Below are positions 25,763 to 34,568 of a stretch of 64,000 nucleotides of DNA, piece after piece. Source of the stretch: Actinobacillus vicugnae (GTDB lineage Bacteria; Pseudomonadota; Gammaproteobacteria; Enterobacterales; Pasteurellaceae); contig NZ_CABFJY010000044.1 in NCBI RefSeq assembly GCF_901687125.1, positions 62,001 to 126,000 of the forward strand, given 5' to 3'. The stretch's first letter is position 1. Every line of letters starts with the position of its first letter. The translations under genes were made by a program, and so were the position numbers. The notes under the pieces were generated by a model. That model was not told the DNA's origin. It worked only from the letters and a program-made list of their open reading frames with translations, and ran no database searches.

Positions 25763-25790
25763 AATTCGCATAATGTAGATTATGTTAAAT
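25763..25790 (+). other. Chromosomal dif site (XerCD chromosome-dimer resolution)
   Basis: XerC arm AATTCGCATAA (25763-25773), six-base centre TGTAGA, XerD arm TTATGTTAAAT (25780-25790). The XerD arm is identical to that of E. coli dif, and the XerC arm shares its inner CGCATAA. It marks the replication-terminus region and is the right end of the phage array. The site remains complete, so the host should still resolve dimers. Confidence 0.93.
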
Positions 25791-25912
25791 AGAGACAAAG
25801 ATAAATAAATTATCTTATAAAGTCCTATCTATTATTTTCCTTATCTTTAAAAACTGATAAAAAAACCACACAGCATTTCTCTACACGGTTAATATGCCTA
25901 TTATTTATAAAA

Positions 25913-25945
25913 AGAAACCCCAACAGTTTTCACTATTGGGGTTTT
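25913..25945 (-). terminator. Terminator of the porin gene
   Basis: Stem AACCCCAA / TTGGGGTT with A-rich and T-rich flanks, 30 bp past the porin stop on the minus strand. The 120 bp between dif and this hairpin hold nothing else I can identify. Confidence 0.82.
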
Positions 25946-25974
25946 ACTTATTTAGTTAAGCGTTTGGTAATAAA

Positions 25975-27051
25975 TTACCAGTAAACACGCATACCTACAC
26001 CGATTGCTTTATCGGTTGATTTGCTTTGGTAGTCATAACCACGATTTGCCGCAGTGTACTCTTTAGTTTGAACTAATTTACCTTCAACAAATGCTACAAC
26101 TTGTTTGTGGAATTTATAATCAACACCTAATAAGAAACCGTGAGTTTTCTCTTTCGCAGAATCTACTTTAGCAGCAGTTGTTTCTGCACGCTCATATAAG
26201 TAGTTACCATAAATACGTGAAGCTGGAATCACTTGATATTGGAAACCTGGAGCAACGAAGAACGCTTTTGTGCGTTTTGAATCATTTTTTTCGTATTTAT
26301 AACCGAAGTCACTTACTAATTTTAAATCACCGATTGTGTAACCTAATGCGATTTCATAACCATCTTGATAGTGTTTGTAATTTTGAGCTGTTTCATAGTT
26401 AGTACGACCATAACCGCCTTCTACATTAAATGTATTACCAGCTAATTGAGTTTCATATACCGCACCTAAACCGAAAGCATTTTTAATTGCAGGTGATAAT
26501 GTTGCTCCTTTATCAGTTGTATTTTGAGCAAAATTATAGTTAGCACCTACTTGTAAACCTTCAATACCTTTATAGTCATAACGAACAACCGCATTACCAG
26601 AGGTTGCAATGTATGAAGGAACAATACCGTATTCGTAATCATCTGTTTGACCGTAATCATCAGCGATTGTTAATTGGCGACCAAATGTTACTTCACCTAA
26701 TTCTTTTTTCCCAAAACCAGCGTATGCACGTTTTGTATAAATATCACCGAATTTATCACGACCTGAGTTGTGTCCATCAAAACGGAATTCTGCACGGCCT
26801 AATGCAAAGAAACCATCACCTAAATCATGGTTTACACGTACGCCAATACGGCTACCTGCGTTACGTAAGTTTGATTTAGTTTTACCTGATTTTGCACCAT
26901 TTGCATATTTTTTAACTGTACCTGCTTCTTCCATTACTAAACGAATAGAACCATCAACTTGTACTTTAGTACCTTCGGCATCATATACGGTTACCGCTGA
27001 AGCTGATGCCGCGAATGCTGTTACTGCTAATGCAACTAGAGTTTTTTTCAT
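25975..27051 (-). CDS. OmpP2-type outer-membrane porin
   Basis: A 358-residue Gram-negative general porin. It has a cleavable signal peptide (MKKTLVALAVTAFAASASA), then VTVYDAEGTKVQVDGSIRLV and alternating beta-strand sequence. Typical porin segments are GSRIGVRVNHDLGDGFFALGRAEF and YAGFGKKELGEVTFGRQ, and the C-terminus is a terminal aromatic strand ending in Trp. It should form a trimeric 16-strand barrel for small solutes. I chose the ATG at 27051, preceded by AAGGTGAAC; the frame reaches a GTG three codons upstream. H. influenzae P2 is the nearest named family member. Confidence 0.9.
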   Translation of the reverse strand: MKKTLVALAVTAFAASASAVTVYDAEGTKVQVDGSIRLVMEEAGTVKKYANGAKSGKTKSNLRNAGSRIGVRVNHDLGDGFFALGRAEFRFDGHNSGRDKFGDIYTKRAYAGFGKKELGEVTFGRQLTIADDYGQTDDYEYGIVPSYIATSGNAVVRYDYKGIEGLQVGANYNFAQNTTDKGATLSPAIKNAFGLGAVYETQLAGNTFNVEGGYGRTNYETAQNYKHYQDGYEIALGYTIGDLKLVSDFGYKYEKNDSKRTKAFFVAPGFQYQVIPASRIYGNYLYERAETTAAKVDSAKEKTHGFLLGVDYKFHKQVVAFVEGKLVQTKEYTAANRGYDYQSKSTDKAIGVGMRVYW

Positions 27052-27528
27052 AATGTTCACCTTAATTTTTAATTTTAAGTTTATTTAAAATTACTCTTGA
27101 TAAGGTGTAAGAGTAATTTTCCAAAACTAACATTTACAGTGTAAGAGTTCTTCAAGTAAATGTGATTGCGAACGAATAATGGCAAAATCAATTTAGCATG
27201 TCAATAGGGATTGCACTCCAAATAAAACATTTAAAAAGACCTTATAAAACAAACAGTTAAATTATTTTTATGAAAAATGGAATAAAATTTGTATAAAAAA
27301 AGATTAATCACTCCATTTTTATGAAAAATATAACATATTGATATTAAAGGGTATTTACAAACAAGTTTGATATTTATTAAACTTACAAAAAAAGTGATTT
27401 TTTTTGTGATAAAGCTCACAAAATCAGAAAATTCTTATTTTTTGGTTGAAATTTTGCACAAAAGCAAACGGTTACAATCATTAAAAATCAATTTATAATA
27501 GCCCTAAATTACATTAAACCATGCGATT
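27052..27528. other. AT-rich intergenic region between porin and priC
   Basis: About 480 bp without a gene. It must contain the porin promoter (leftward) and the priC promoter (rightward). The only clear motif is the CRP site at 27405. A single CACTGTAAATG-like inverted motif around 27134 is uncertain. Confidence 0.5.
27405..27420. promoter_or_regulatory. CRP-binding site, consensus half-sites
   Basis: TGTGATAAAGCTCACA has both TGTGA and TCACA with the canonical six-base spacer. It lies 109 bp before priC and about 350 bp before the porin gene, so the target is uncertain. Confidence 0.7.
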
Positions 27529-28041
27529 ATGATGAGCAATTTCCCTATTTTAGTTGAAAAACAATTAGATATGTTTCTACCATTTTATGAGTATGAAGTG
27601 ATTATTTCTGAGCATATATTCACCGTTCAAAAGCAAAAGGTGTCATTTTTTGTGCAAGAAATCCTTCATACTGCAACAATATTAAGTCTGCAATCTTCCG
27701 AAGACTACGCAAATGTCTATGCAACAAGGTTGTTTCATCAAATTGAAGCACTAAAAAAAGCGATTCAGCCTTTAAAACAAGAAAATAATGCACTACTCTT
27801 TCAATCGGCATTCCATTTTCCAAAAAATATTCACTCGCTCGCTCCTACTCGCCGTTTATATGAATATCGCAAAGCATTAAGAGCATTAAATGAAAAGATT
27901 AGTTGGTTAGTAGAAAAAGGTTATAACGCCAAAGAAGCGGAAAAAACACGGTTAGAAAGGCAAATTCAGGAAACAGAATTCCGTAGAATGAAATGTTTAA
28001 AAGCAATTGAAGATCTGGAAGAACAAACTTCATTTAAGTAA
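27529..28041 (+). CDS. priC: Primosomal replication protein PriC (PriB/PriC family)
   Basis: The 170-residue, largely helical protein matches the PriC family. An N-terminal helical domain is followed by PTRRLYEYRKALRALNEKISWL and a charged coiled-coil C-terminus (AKEAEKTRLERQIQETEFRRM). PriC helps reload DnaB at stalled forks that have a leading-strand gap. Two adjacent ATGs (27529 and 27532) are possible starts. No strong ribosome site is visible. Convergent with galU. Confidence 0.8.
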   Translation: MMSNFPILVEKQLDMFLPFYEYEVIISEHIFTVQKQKVSFFVQEILHTATILSLQSSEDYANVYATRLFHQIEALKKAIQPLKQENNALLFQSAFHFPKNIHSLAPTRRLYEYRKALRALNEKISWLVEKGYNAKEAEKTRLERQIQETEFRRMKCLKAIEDLEEQTSFK

Positions 28042-28043
28042 AA

Positions 28044-28066
28044 AGGCGCAAAATTTGCGCCTCTTT
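28044..28066. terminator. Bidirectional terminator between priC and galU
   Basis: Perfect stem AGGCGCAAA / TTTGCGCCT with a very short loop and A/T flanks, in the 29-bp convergent gap. Confidence 0.8.
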
Positions 28067-28070
28067 ATCA

Positions 28071-28958
28071 TTATAATGTTTTTGCTAATTGTTTGATAAA
28101 TGCTTTGAAAGCGTCGCCAAATTTATCATGACGTAAGCTATATTCGGTAAATGCTTGCATATAGCCTAACTTATCACCACAATCAAAAGTACGACCAGTC
28201 ATATGGAACGCTTCAACGGTTTCTTGCTCAATTAACATATCAATCGCATCAGTTAATTGAATTTCATCTCCCACACCGACAGGGGTTCTTTCAAGTAGAT
28301 CCCAGATATTTGCAGAGAATACGTAACGTCCAACAACTGCTAAATTAGACGGCGCTTCTTCTACACTTGGTTTTTCTACCATTTTTACAATTTTAGCCGT
28401 TTCGCCTGCTGGAATTTCAACACCAGCACAATCTGCTACACCGTAGCTACTCACATCTTCTTTTGGTACTGGTGCAACCATAATTTGGCTGTAATGGGTT
28501 TCTTTAAAGCGTTTGATCATTGCTGCAAGATTTTCAGTTTTTTGATTAGCAGTAAATTCCGCTAAAATTACATCTGGCAGAACTACCGCAAATGGTTCGT
28601 TACCTACCACTGCTCTTCCACATAATACTGCATGACCTAAGCCCTTTGCTTGCCCTTGACGTACGTGCATTAGTGTTACATCTTTTGGAATGATTGAGCG
28701 CACTTCATCTAGTAATTGACGTTTTACACGTTTTTCAAGCATGGTTTCTAGCTCAAAAGAAGTATCAAAGTGGTTTTCAATCGCATTTTTTGAGGAGTGC
28801 GTAACTAATACGATTTCTTTAATACCCGCAGCCACACATTCATTCACAATGTATTGAATTAATGGTTTGTCCGCAATAGTTAGCATTTCTTTTGGAATTG
28901 CTTTAGTTGCTGGAAGCATACGTGTACCAAGACCCGCAACAGGAATAATCACTTTCAT
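28071..28958 (-). CDS. galU: UTP-glucose-1-phosphate uridylyltransferase
   Basis: GalU makes UDP-glucose for LOS/capsule sugars and galactose metabolism. The 295-residue product has the nucleotidyltransferase signature [20 protein letters not shown] at the N-terminus. Further family motifs are [36 protein letters not shown] and [13 protein letters not shown]. The ATG is preceded by AAGGATTAT. The phosphomannomutase remnant lies immediately upstream on the same strand, so the pair may once have been a sugar-nucleotide cluster. Confidence 0.96.
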   Translation of the reverse strand: MKVIIPVAGLGTRMLPATKAIPKEMLTIADKPLIQYIVNECVAAGIKEIVLVTHSSKNAIENHFDTSFELETMLEKRVKRQLLDEVRSIIPKDVTLMHVRQGQAKGLGHAVLCGRAVVGNEPFAVVLPDVILAEFTANQKTENLAAMIKRFKETHYSQIMVAPVPKEDVSSYGVADCAGVEIPAGETAKIVKMVEKPSVEEAPSNLAVVGRYVFSANIWDLLERTPVGVGDEIQLTDAIDMLIEQETVEAFHMTGRTFDCGDKLGYMQAFTEYSLRHDKFGDAFKAFIKQLAKTL

Positions 28959-29020
28959 TTTATAATCCTTATAAATAGATGCATTTGCATCGGAAATAAA
29001 TACGTTTTTACGTATTGATA

Positions 29021-29050
29021 AAAAACCGCTTACAATGTTGCAAGCGGTCT
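29021..29050 (-). terminator. Inverted uptake-sequence hairpin behind the phosphomannomutase remnant
   Basis: ACCGCTT and AAGCGGT face each other around a short loop with A-rich and T-rich flanks. It would have ended the former gene, which now persists only as fragments. Confidence 0.7.
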
Positions 29051-29065
29051 AATTTTGTTTAAATT

Positions 29066-29414
29066 CTACCAATTATTGACGAAGTAACACAAGAATTTCA
29101 TCAGTTTTTCTTGCATAAGTTGTTTGTCATCTTTTGTTTCTAAATCTAAACGCGCCAAAGGTTCGCCACCTGCTTCTTTCACGAATTCTTCCGTATTCCA
29201 CACTAAACGAGGATCATAAATGCTCTTCACATAATCATTTTTTGCTAAGAAAGCTTGTGAGAGCAAACTTATCACATAATAACCTTCATAAACCGTCTTT
29301 TCTCATTATAAGAAGAAAATGTGGTCAAACTCACGTCAAAAGCAATATCAATGTATGAGTTAGGTGCTAATTGCCCACGAATATCGTAGACTTTAAAGCA
29401 GAAAGTTTACTCAT
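29066..29414 (-). pseudogene. Phosphomannomutase (ManB/CpsG-type) remnant with large internal deletion
   Basis: A good ribosome site (AAGGAG) and ATG remain at 29414. The N-terminal motif FKVYDIRGQLAP lies in another frame from that ATG. Next comes a short stretch YIDIAFDV. In the second half IYDPRLVWNTEEFVKEAGG (central phosphohexomutase segment) is joined directly to EPLARLDLETKDDKQLMQ (C-terminal phosphate-binding domain). About 350 bp remain of a gene normally near 1.4 kb, with the active-site serine region lost and frames broken. The identification rests on these three ordered fragments. Confidence 0.75.
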
Positions 29415-29443
29415 ATGCTCCTTATGTTTAGGGATAGAAGAAT

Positions 29444-29638
29444 TTATTCCTGCTGCACATCAACAGAGTCATCTGCTAATGCTTTGATTCTGTGATAAAT
29501 CTCCTCACGGTGAACTGAGATTTCTTTTGGTGCGTTTACACCTAATTTGACTTGATTGCCTCGAACACTGAGTACAGTTATCTCAACATTATCCCCTATT
29601 AGTAAACTTTCCCCAATTTTACGAGTTAGTATAAGCAT
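29444..29638 (-). CDS. csrA: Carbon storage regulator CsrA
   Basis: CsrA/RsmA is a homodimeric RNA-binding regulator of translation and mRNA stability that binds GGA motifs. The 64-residue protein starts [18 protein letters not shown] and contains [19 protein letters not shown], both diagnostic, with Arg44 in the SVHREE RNA-contact segment. AGGAG sits a few bases before the ATG. It follows alaS on the same strand, the conserved gamma-proteobacterial order. Confidence 0.97.
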   Translation of the reverse strand: MLILTRKIGESLLIGDNVEITVLSVRGNQVKLGVNAPKEISVHREEIYHRIKALADDSVDVQQE

Positions 29639-29725
29639 AGTTAATCTCCTGGGTTAAAAGTTCTATTACACTCATATAGAACTTTTATGGCAAGGTTTCA
29701 TCCTTTACCTTGCCTTATAAAATTA

Positions 29726-32350
29726 TTAAAGCTTCGCTTGAATCCATTCTTGCGCAAATTTGAGTGCTGAATCAAGGTTTTGTGGTTCTGAACCACCAGC
29801 CATAGCCATATCAGCACGGCCACCACCTTTACCACCTACTTGCTGAGCCATTGCTCCAACAAGTTCACCAGCATTAACTCTGCTTGAAAGATCCTTAGTA
29901 ACACCAACAATTAAGTTTACTTTATCATCTGCTACGCTACCAAAAACTACGATAGCATCTTTAAACTGATTTTTTAGATCATCTACCATCGTACGTAACG
30001 ATTTGGTTTCTACGCCCTCAAGTTTCTGAACAATCACATTCACGCCATTAATTTGGCTAGCTTGTTTTGCTAATTCAGAACCTGCTTGCGCAGCAAACTT
30101 ATCTTTAAGTTGTTGAAGTTCTTTTTCGGTGCGTTTAGCTTTGTCCTGAAGTTGTTGAATTTTTTCAACTAATGCATGGCTGTCTGCTTTTAATAATTCA
30201 GCACCTTGCTGGATAATTTTTTGTTGATTGTGTAACCAATCAATTGCTTGTTCACCAGTAATTGCCTCTACACGTCTTACACCCGCAGCAACAGCACCTT
30301 CAGAAACGAGTTTGAATAAACCAATTTCGCCAGTTCGTTGGACGTGAGTACCGCCGCAAAGTTCAATTGAGAATTCAGTCATACCAACAACTCGGACAAC
30401 ATCACCGTATTTTTCACCAAATAATGCCATTGCGCCTTTTTGTTTCGCTGATTCAATATCCATTGTTTCAATTGTTACTTGGATATTTTCACGGATTTTA
30501 CGGTTTACAATACGTTCAACTTCTTCTAATTGTACTTTCGTCATCGCTTCTGGTTGAGAGAAGTCAAAACGTAGTGCGTTTTCAGAAACTAATGAACCTT
30601 TTTGTGCTACATGTTCACCTAACACTTCACGTAATGCAGAATGTAATAAGTGAGTTGCACTGTGATTTGCGGTAATTGCCTTACGACGGCCTGCTTCAAC
30701 ACTTGCAGTAACTTTGTCTCCAACCGATAAACTACCCGAGCTTAATTGTCCAATATGGCCAAATACTTGTCCGTATTTTTGTGTATCACTTACAACGAAA
30801 TTGCAAATGTCGCTTGAAATTAGACCGCTATCACCGATTTGCCCCCCCATTTCCGCATAGAATGGCGTTTGATCGAGAATAATTACCGCTGATTCACCAG
30901 ATTGAATACGCTCAACCGCATTTCCATTGCTAAATAATGCAACAACTGTCGCCTGAGCATTTAAGTTATCGTAACCGACGAATTCTGTTTGACCATCAAC
31001 TTTGATAACATTGTTGTAGTCTGTGCCGAAATTGCTACTTGCTTTAGCTCGTTCACGCTGTGCGGTCATTTCTGCTTCAAAGCCAGCTTCATCAATAGCG
31101 ATATTGCGTTCACGACATACATCGGCAGTTAAATCAAGTGGGAAGCCATAAGTGTCATACAATTTAAATGCTACTTCACCTGAAAGCGTATTATTTTCAA
31201 CTTTAACTAACGCATCTTCTAATAGTGTTAAACCACGCTCAAGCGTACGAGCAAATTGTTCCTCTTCTGCTTTTAAGGTTTTTTGAATATATGCTTGTTT
31301 TTGCGTTAAAATTTCGCCCGCTTGTCCCATTACTGTAGCAAGTGTTGGCACTAATTTATAGAAGAACGCTTCTTTCGCACCTAAAAGATTGCCGTGACGT
31401 ACCGCACGACGAATAATACGACGTAATACATAGCCACGACCTTCATTTGATGGCACTACTCCATCTGCAATTAAGTATGAACAAGCACGAATATGGTCAG
31501 CAACTACGCGTAATGATTTATTATCTAAATCTGTTACGTTTAATAAACCAGCTACTTCTTTAATCAATGTTTGGAAAATATCGGTTTCGTAGTTTGAATT
31601 AACGTGTTGCATTACCGCAGTCATACGCTCTAAACCCATACCTGTATCTACAGATGGTTTCGGTAATTTTTCCATTGTACCGTCTGCTTGACGGTTAAAT
31701 TGCATAAATACGATATTCCAAACTTCAATGTAACGGTCACCATCTTCTTCTGGGCTACCAGGTAAACCACCCCAGTATGCATCACCGTGATCATAGAAGA
31801 TTTCTGTACAAGGACCACATGGACCAGTATCCCCCATTGCCCAGAAGTTATCTGAAGCGTATGGAGCGCCTTTATTATCACCAATACGAATAATATGATC
31901 AGTTGGAACACCTACAATCTTATTCCAAATCTCATAAGCTTCATCATCGGTTTCATAAACTGTTACATATAATTTTTCTTTAGGTAGACCTAACCATTGT
32001 GGTGAAGTTAAATATTCCCAGCCGTACTGAATGGCATCTTGTTTGAAGTAATCGCCAAAACTGAAATTACCCATCATTTCAAAGAAAGTATGATGGCGAG
32101 CGGTGTAACCTACATTTTCTAAGTCATTATGTTTACCACCTGCACGCACACAGCGTTGTGCAGTAGTTGCTCGAGTATAAGAGCGTTTTTCTAAGCCAAG
32201 AAAAACATCTTTAAATTGGTTCATCCCTGCGTTAGTAAATAGCAAGGTTGGGTCATTTTCTGGTACCAAAGAACTGCTTGGTACAACGGTATGTCCTTTA
32301 CTGTGGAAGAAATCCAAGAACGATTGTCTAATTTCTGAAGTTGTTTTCAT
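29726..32350 (-). CDS. alaS: Alanyl-tRNA synthetase
   Basis: The 874-residue class II synthetase has its domains in order. The aminoacylation core starts [20 protein letters not shown] with motif 2 near [18 protein letters not shown]. The editing domain carries the zinc-binding [15 protein letters not shown] (HxxxH) and the CGGTHV motif. The C-terminal oligomerisation/C-Ala domain ends with [14 protein letters not shown]. Length equals E. coli AlaS (876). Upstream of csrA on the same strand. Confidence 0.97.
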   Translation of the reverse strand: MKTTSEIRQSFLDFFHSKGHTVVPSSSLVPENDPTLLFTNAGMNQFKDVFLGLEKRSYTRATTAQRCVRAGGKHNDLENVGYTARHHTFFEMMGNFSFGDYFKQDAIQYGWEYLTSPQWLGLPKEKLYVTVYETDDEAYEIWNKIVGVPTDHIIRIGDNKGAPYASDNFWAMGDTGPCGPCTEIFYDHGDAYWGGLPGSPEEDGDRYIEVWNIVFMQFNRQADGTMEKLPKPSVDTGMGLERMTAVMQHVNSNYETDIFQTLIKEVAGLLNVTDLDNKSLRVVADHIRACSYLIADGVVPSNEGRGYVLRRIIRRAVRHGNLLGAKEAFFYKLVPTLATVMGQAGEILTQKQAYIQKTLKAEEEQFARTLERGLTLLEDALVKVENNTLSGEVAFKLYDTYGFPLDLTADVCRERNIAIDEAGFEAEMTAQRERAKASSNFGTDYNNVIKVDGQTEFVGYDNLNAQATVVALFSNGNAVERIQSGESAVIILDQTPFYAEMGGQIGDSGLISSDICNFVVSDTQKYGQVFGHIGQLSSGSLSVGDKVTASVEAGRRKAITANHSATHLLHSALREVLGEHVAQKGSLVSENALRFDFSQPEAMTKVQLEEVERIVNRKIRENIQVTIETMDIESAKQKGAMALFGEKYGDVVRVVGMTEFSIELCGGTHVQRTGEIGLFKLVSEGAVAAGVRRVEAITGEQAIDWLHNQQKIIQQGAELLKADSHALVEKIQQLQDKAKRTEKELQQLKDKFAAQAGSELAKQASQINGVNVIVQKLEGVETKSLRTMVDDLKNQFKDAIVVFGSVADDKVNLIVGVTKDLSSRVNAGELVGAMAQQVGGKGGGRADMAMAGGSEPQNLDSALKFAQEWIQAKL

Positions 32351-32470
32351 TTAAATAGCACTCTAAAATGTATAAACAAATATATGTTAGTTATAAACTT
32401 TGCTATTCTACACGTTTTTCCTTTCTTTGCTAATTGGCAAGTAAAGATTTTTAAGAGAAATCATCAAAAA

Positions 32471-32511
32471 GACCGCTTGAAAACGGATAAGGCTTTCAAG
32501 CGGTCAAATGC
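32471..32511 (-). terminator. Inverted uptake-sequence terminator behind uspA
   Basis: Twelve-base arms GACCGCTTGAAA / TTTCAAGCGGTC with a short loop. Located between the uspA stop and the alaS start, it ends leftward transcription from uspA. Confidence 0.72.
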
Positions 32512-32534
32512 TTCAAAAACGTCTGGTAAGTTAT

Positions 32535-32960
32535 TTATTCATCAGCTAACGGAACAACTAACATATCAACGCTAACATTATTCATAACTTGACGAGTTGA
32601 TGACATAAACTTGCTCCAGAAATCTTGATGATGCCCTGTGATAAGTAAGTCAATCTGGTGTTTATCTACCGCCTCTTCTAATACTTGACTGAAATCCCCT
32701 GTACCATTCAGGCATTCGGACACAGGATAGGAAATTTTGGTTGCCAATTCATTCAGTGCTTTTGTGGTTTCTTGTACGACACTATCTTGTACAGAAGACA
32801 TATTAATGTCGATTAAACCTGTATAGAGGTCTGAAAAATTCACATCTACGTGAATAAGCGAAAGTTTTGCCCCACATTTTTCAGCAAGACTTGCGCCTTT
32901 ACGGAGTAAAATGAGACTTTCTTCAGAAAGATCAACTGCGACTAAAATATGTTTGTACAT
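32535..32960 (-). CDS. uspA: Universal stress protein UspA family
   Basis: From the ATG at 32960 the 141-residue product matches E. coli UspA (144) in length. It starts MYKHILVAVDLSEES and contains LSLIHVDVNFSDLYTGLID and LLITGHHQDFWSKFMSSTRQV. The G-2X-G-9X-G(S/T) ATP-binding loop is not evident, as in UspA-type rather than MJ0577-type members. A 17-codon upstream extension is rejected because GGAGTC lies just before 32960. Divergent from fnr across a 260-bp region. Confidence 0.92.
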   Translation of the reverse strand: MYKHILVAVDLSEESLILLRKGASLAEKCGAKLSLIHVDVNFSDLYTGLIDINMSSVQDSVVQETTKALNELATKISYPVSECLNGTGDFSQVLEEAVDKHQIDLLITGHHQDFWSKFMSSTRQVMNNVSVDMLVVPLADE

Positions 32961-33220
32961 AATAGACTCCTTATTTGCCTGTCTAAATCTTATCTTTGAT
33001 AGAAATACTAGCATACTCTTTCCAAATAAAGTTTGAACTAGATCTCATTTTTGAAAAAATATTTCAAATTGTGGAGTTAATTTTCTTTATCCCTAAAATA
33101 AAAATTGTATTGAAAATAACTTTTTAGATTAAATTAATTCAGTTGCATCTTTATTATAACGATAATTAGTGATATATTTGCGCCAAGTCAAACTTTTACC
33201 TATTTATACACGGTAAGCCT
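32961..33220. other. Divergent uspA-fnr promoter region
   Basis: About 260 bp of AT-rich DNA between divergent genes. I looked for a palindromic FNR box (TTGAT-N4-ATCAA) and did not find a convincing one. A weak TATAAT-like element lies around 33155. Confidence 0.45.
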
Positions 33221-33994
33221 ATGAAAATCGTTTCTGACGTAAAGAATACAAATCGTGCAGCTTGTACTATTCACTGCCAAAATTGCAGTATTAGTCAGCT
33301 TTGTTTACCATTCACGCTTAACGAACATGAATTAACTCAGCTTGATAATATTATTGAGCGCAAAAAACCTGTTCAAAAATCTCAAATTATCTTCCAATCT
33401 GGCGATGAACTTCGTTCTATTTATGCTATTCGTTCAGGCACTATTAAAAGCTACACAATTAGTGAAAGCGGTGAAGAACAAATCACAGCATTTCATTTAC
33501 CAGGTGATTTAGTTGGCTTTGATGCAATCATGAATATGAAACATGTTGGTTTTGCTCAAGCACTTGAAACCTCAATGATTTGTGAAATTCCATTTGATAT
33601 TTTGGACGATCTTGCAGGAAAAATGCCTAAAATCCGTCATCAAATTATGCGCTTAATGAGTAATGAAATTAAAAATGATCAGGAAATGATTTTATTGCTT
33701 TCAAAGATGAGCGCAGAAGAGAAATTAGCGGCGTTTTTACATAATTTATCACAGCGCTACTCTGCGCGTGGTTTTTCAGCCCGAGAATTCCGTTTAACAA
33801 TGACACGTGGCGATATTGGTAATTACTTGGGTTTAACCATTGAAACCATTAGCCGTTTACTTGGTCGTTTCCAAAAAAGTGGCATGATTACAGTACAAGG
33901 TAAATATATTACAATTAACCGTATGGATGAATTAACTGAAATGGCAGGTGTAACACGTTCTCAATCCCCTGTTATTGCTCAGACCACAGCTTAA
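33221..33994 (+). CDS. fnr: Anaerobic regulator FNR
   Basis: FNR is the oxygen-sensing [4Fe-4S] transcription factor of the CRP family. The 257-residue product keeps the cluster ligands Cys19, Cys22 and Cys28 ([14 protein letters not shown]) and the distal Cys121 (SMICEIPF), matching E. coli 20/23/29/122. The cyclic-nucleotide-fold domain follows. The helix-turn-helix recognition region [16 protein letters not shown] contains the E-SR residues that read TTGAT half-sites. Confidence 0.97.
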   Translation: MKIVSDVKNTNRAACTIHCQNCSISQLCLPFTLNEHELTQLDNIIERKKPVQKSQIIFQSGDELRSIYAIRSGTIKSYTISESGEEQITAFHLPGDLVGFDAIMNMKHVGFAQALETSMICEIPFDILDDLAGKMPKIRHQIMRLMSNEIKNDQEMILLLSKMSAEEKLAAFLHNLSQRYSARGFSAREFRLTMTRGDIGNYLGLTIETISRLLGRFQKSGMITVQGKYITINRMDELTEMAGVTRSQSPVIAQTTA

Positions 33995-34010
33995 CTTTCA
34001 TCAATATTAG

Positions 34011-34036
34011 AGCCACCTTAATTGGTGGCTTTTTTA
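34011..34036 (+). terminator. Rho-independent terminator of fnr
   Basis: AGCCACC / GGTGGCT stem with a six-base loop and a T6 tail, 17 bp after the stop. Confidence 0.88.
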
Positions 34037-34077
34037 TTGGCTGAACATTCCTATCTTTACCCTACTCAACATACAAA

Positions 34078-34135
34078 ACAAGCGGTCAGCTTTTTCGTTA
34101 AACTTGCAAGTTTTCGATAAAAATTGACCGCCTGT
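34078..34135 (-). terminator. Inverted uptake-sequence terminator behind sspAB
   Basis: ACAAGCGGTCA faces TTGACCGCCTGT (one change from consensus) around a partly complementary AT-rich stem, 20 bp past the sspB stop. Confidence 0.65.
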
Positions 34136-34154
34136 AATATAGGTATTAATCAGA

Positions 34155-34568
34155 CTACTTCACTAATTTTAAATGCGTTGCCTTTTTCTTCGCTTTAGGC
34201 TTTGTTTCTTCTTGTTGTGGCTCGCTATTTCGCTCGCTATATGCCTGTTCGCTATAATAAGGCTCATCTTGAAACATAATACCATCGCCCGTTTCTTGTG
34301 CATAAATTGCTTCTAATGCACCAAGTGGAATATATACATCTCGTAACATACCTTGGAAACGTGCATTAAAACGGATTGACTCGTCTGTTACAACATACTG
34401 CCCAACTGAACGAGGTGCAATATTTAAGATGATCTTGCCATCACGAATAAATTCTGTCGGCACATCTACATCTGGATAATCGGTATTAACAAGTAAATAC
34501 GGTGTATTATCGTTATCGATAATCCAGCTGTAATAAGCATGATAAAGATATGGGCGTAATGGTTTCAT
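34155..34568 (-). CDS. sspB: ClpXP protease specificity-enhancing factor SspB
   Basis: SspB binds ssrA-tagged peptides and delivers them to ClpXP. The 137-residue protein starts MKPLRPYLYHAYYSWIIDNDNTP, the folded peptide-binding domain, and contains NIAPRSVGQYV and FQGMLRDVYIPLGALEAIYA. A charged linker leads to the C-terminal ClpX-binding tail (ATHLKLVK). The start overlaps the sspA stop by one base, so the pair is coupled. Confidence 0.95.
   Translation of the reverse strand: MKPLRPYLYHAYYSWIIDNDNTPYLLVNTDYPDVDVPTEFIRDGKIILNIAPRSVGQYVVTDESIRFNARFQGMLRDVYIPLGALEAIYAQETGDGIMFQDEPYYSEQAYSERNSEPQQEETKPKAKKKATHLKLVK

Larger units (their letters stand above)
23329..25777 (+). mobile_element. 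RS1-like replication-only unit (copy 2 of the 2,449-bp repeat)
   Basis: Second copy of the orf94-repressor-rep-ssb module, placed directly 3' of the complete phage unit and ending in the chromosomal dif. It has no structural genes and no extra gene comparable to rstC of the V. cholerae RS1 satellite. It could be an independent satellite, the remnant of a second full prophage that lost its structural module, or a by-product of the tandem array. Confidence 0.88.

Noticed and set aside
23329-25777. Second phage module as an assembly artefact
   Set aside because: The two copies have different flanks on both sides, and the junctions fall exactly at Xer sites with a biologically sensible longer hairpin at the internal one. 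Long reads would still be the final proof.
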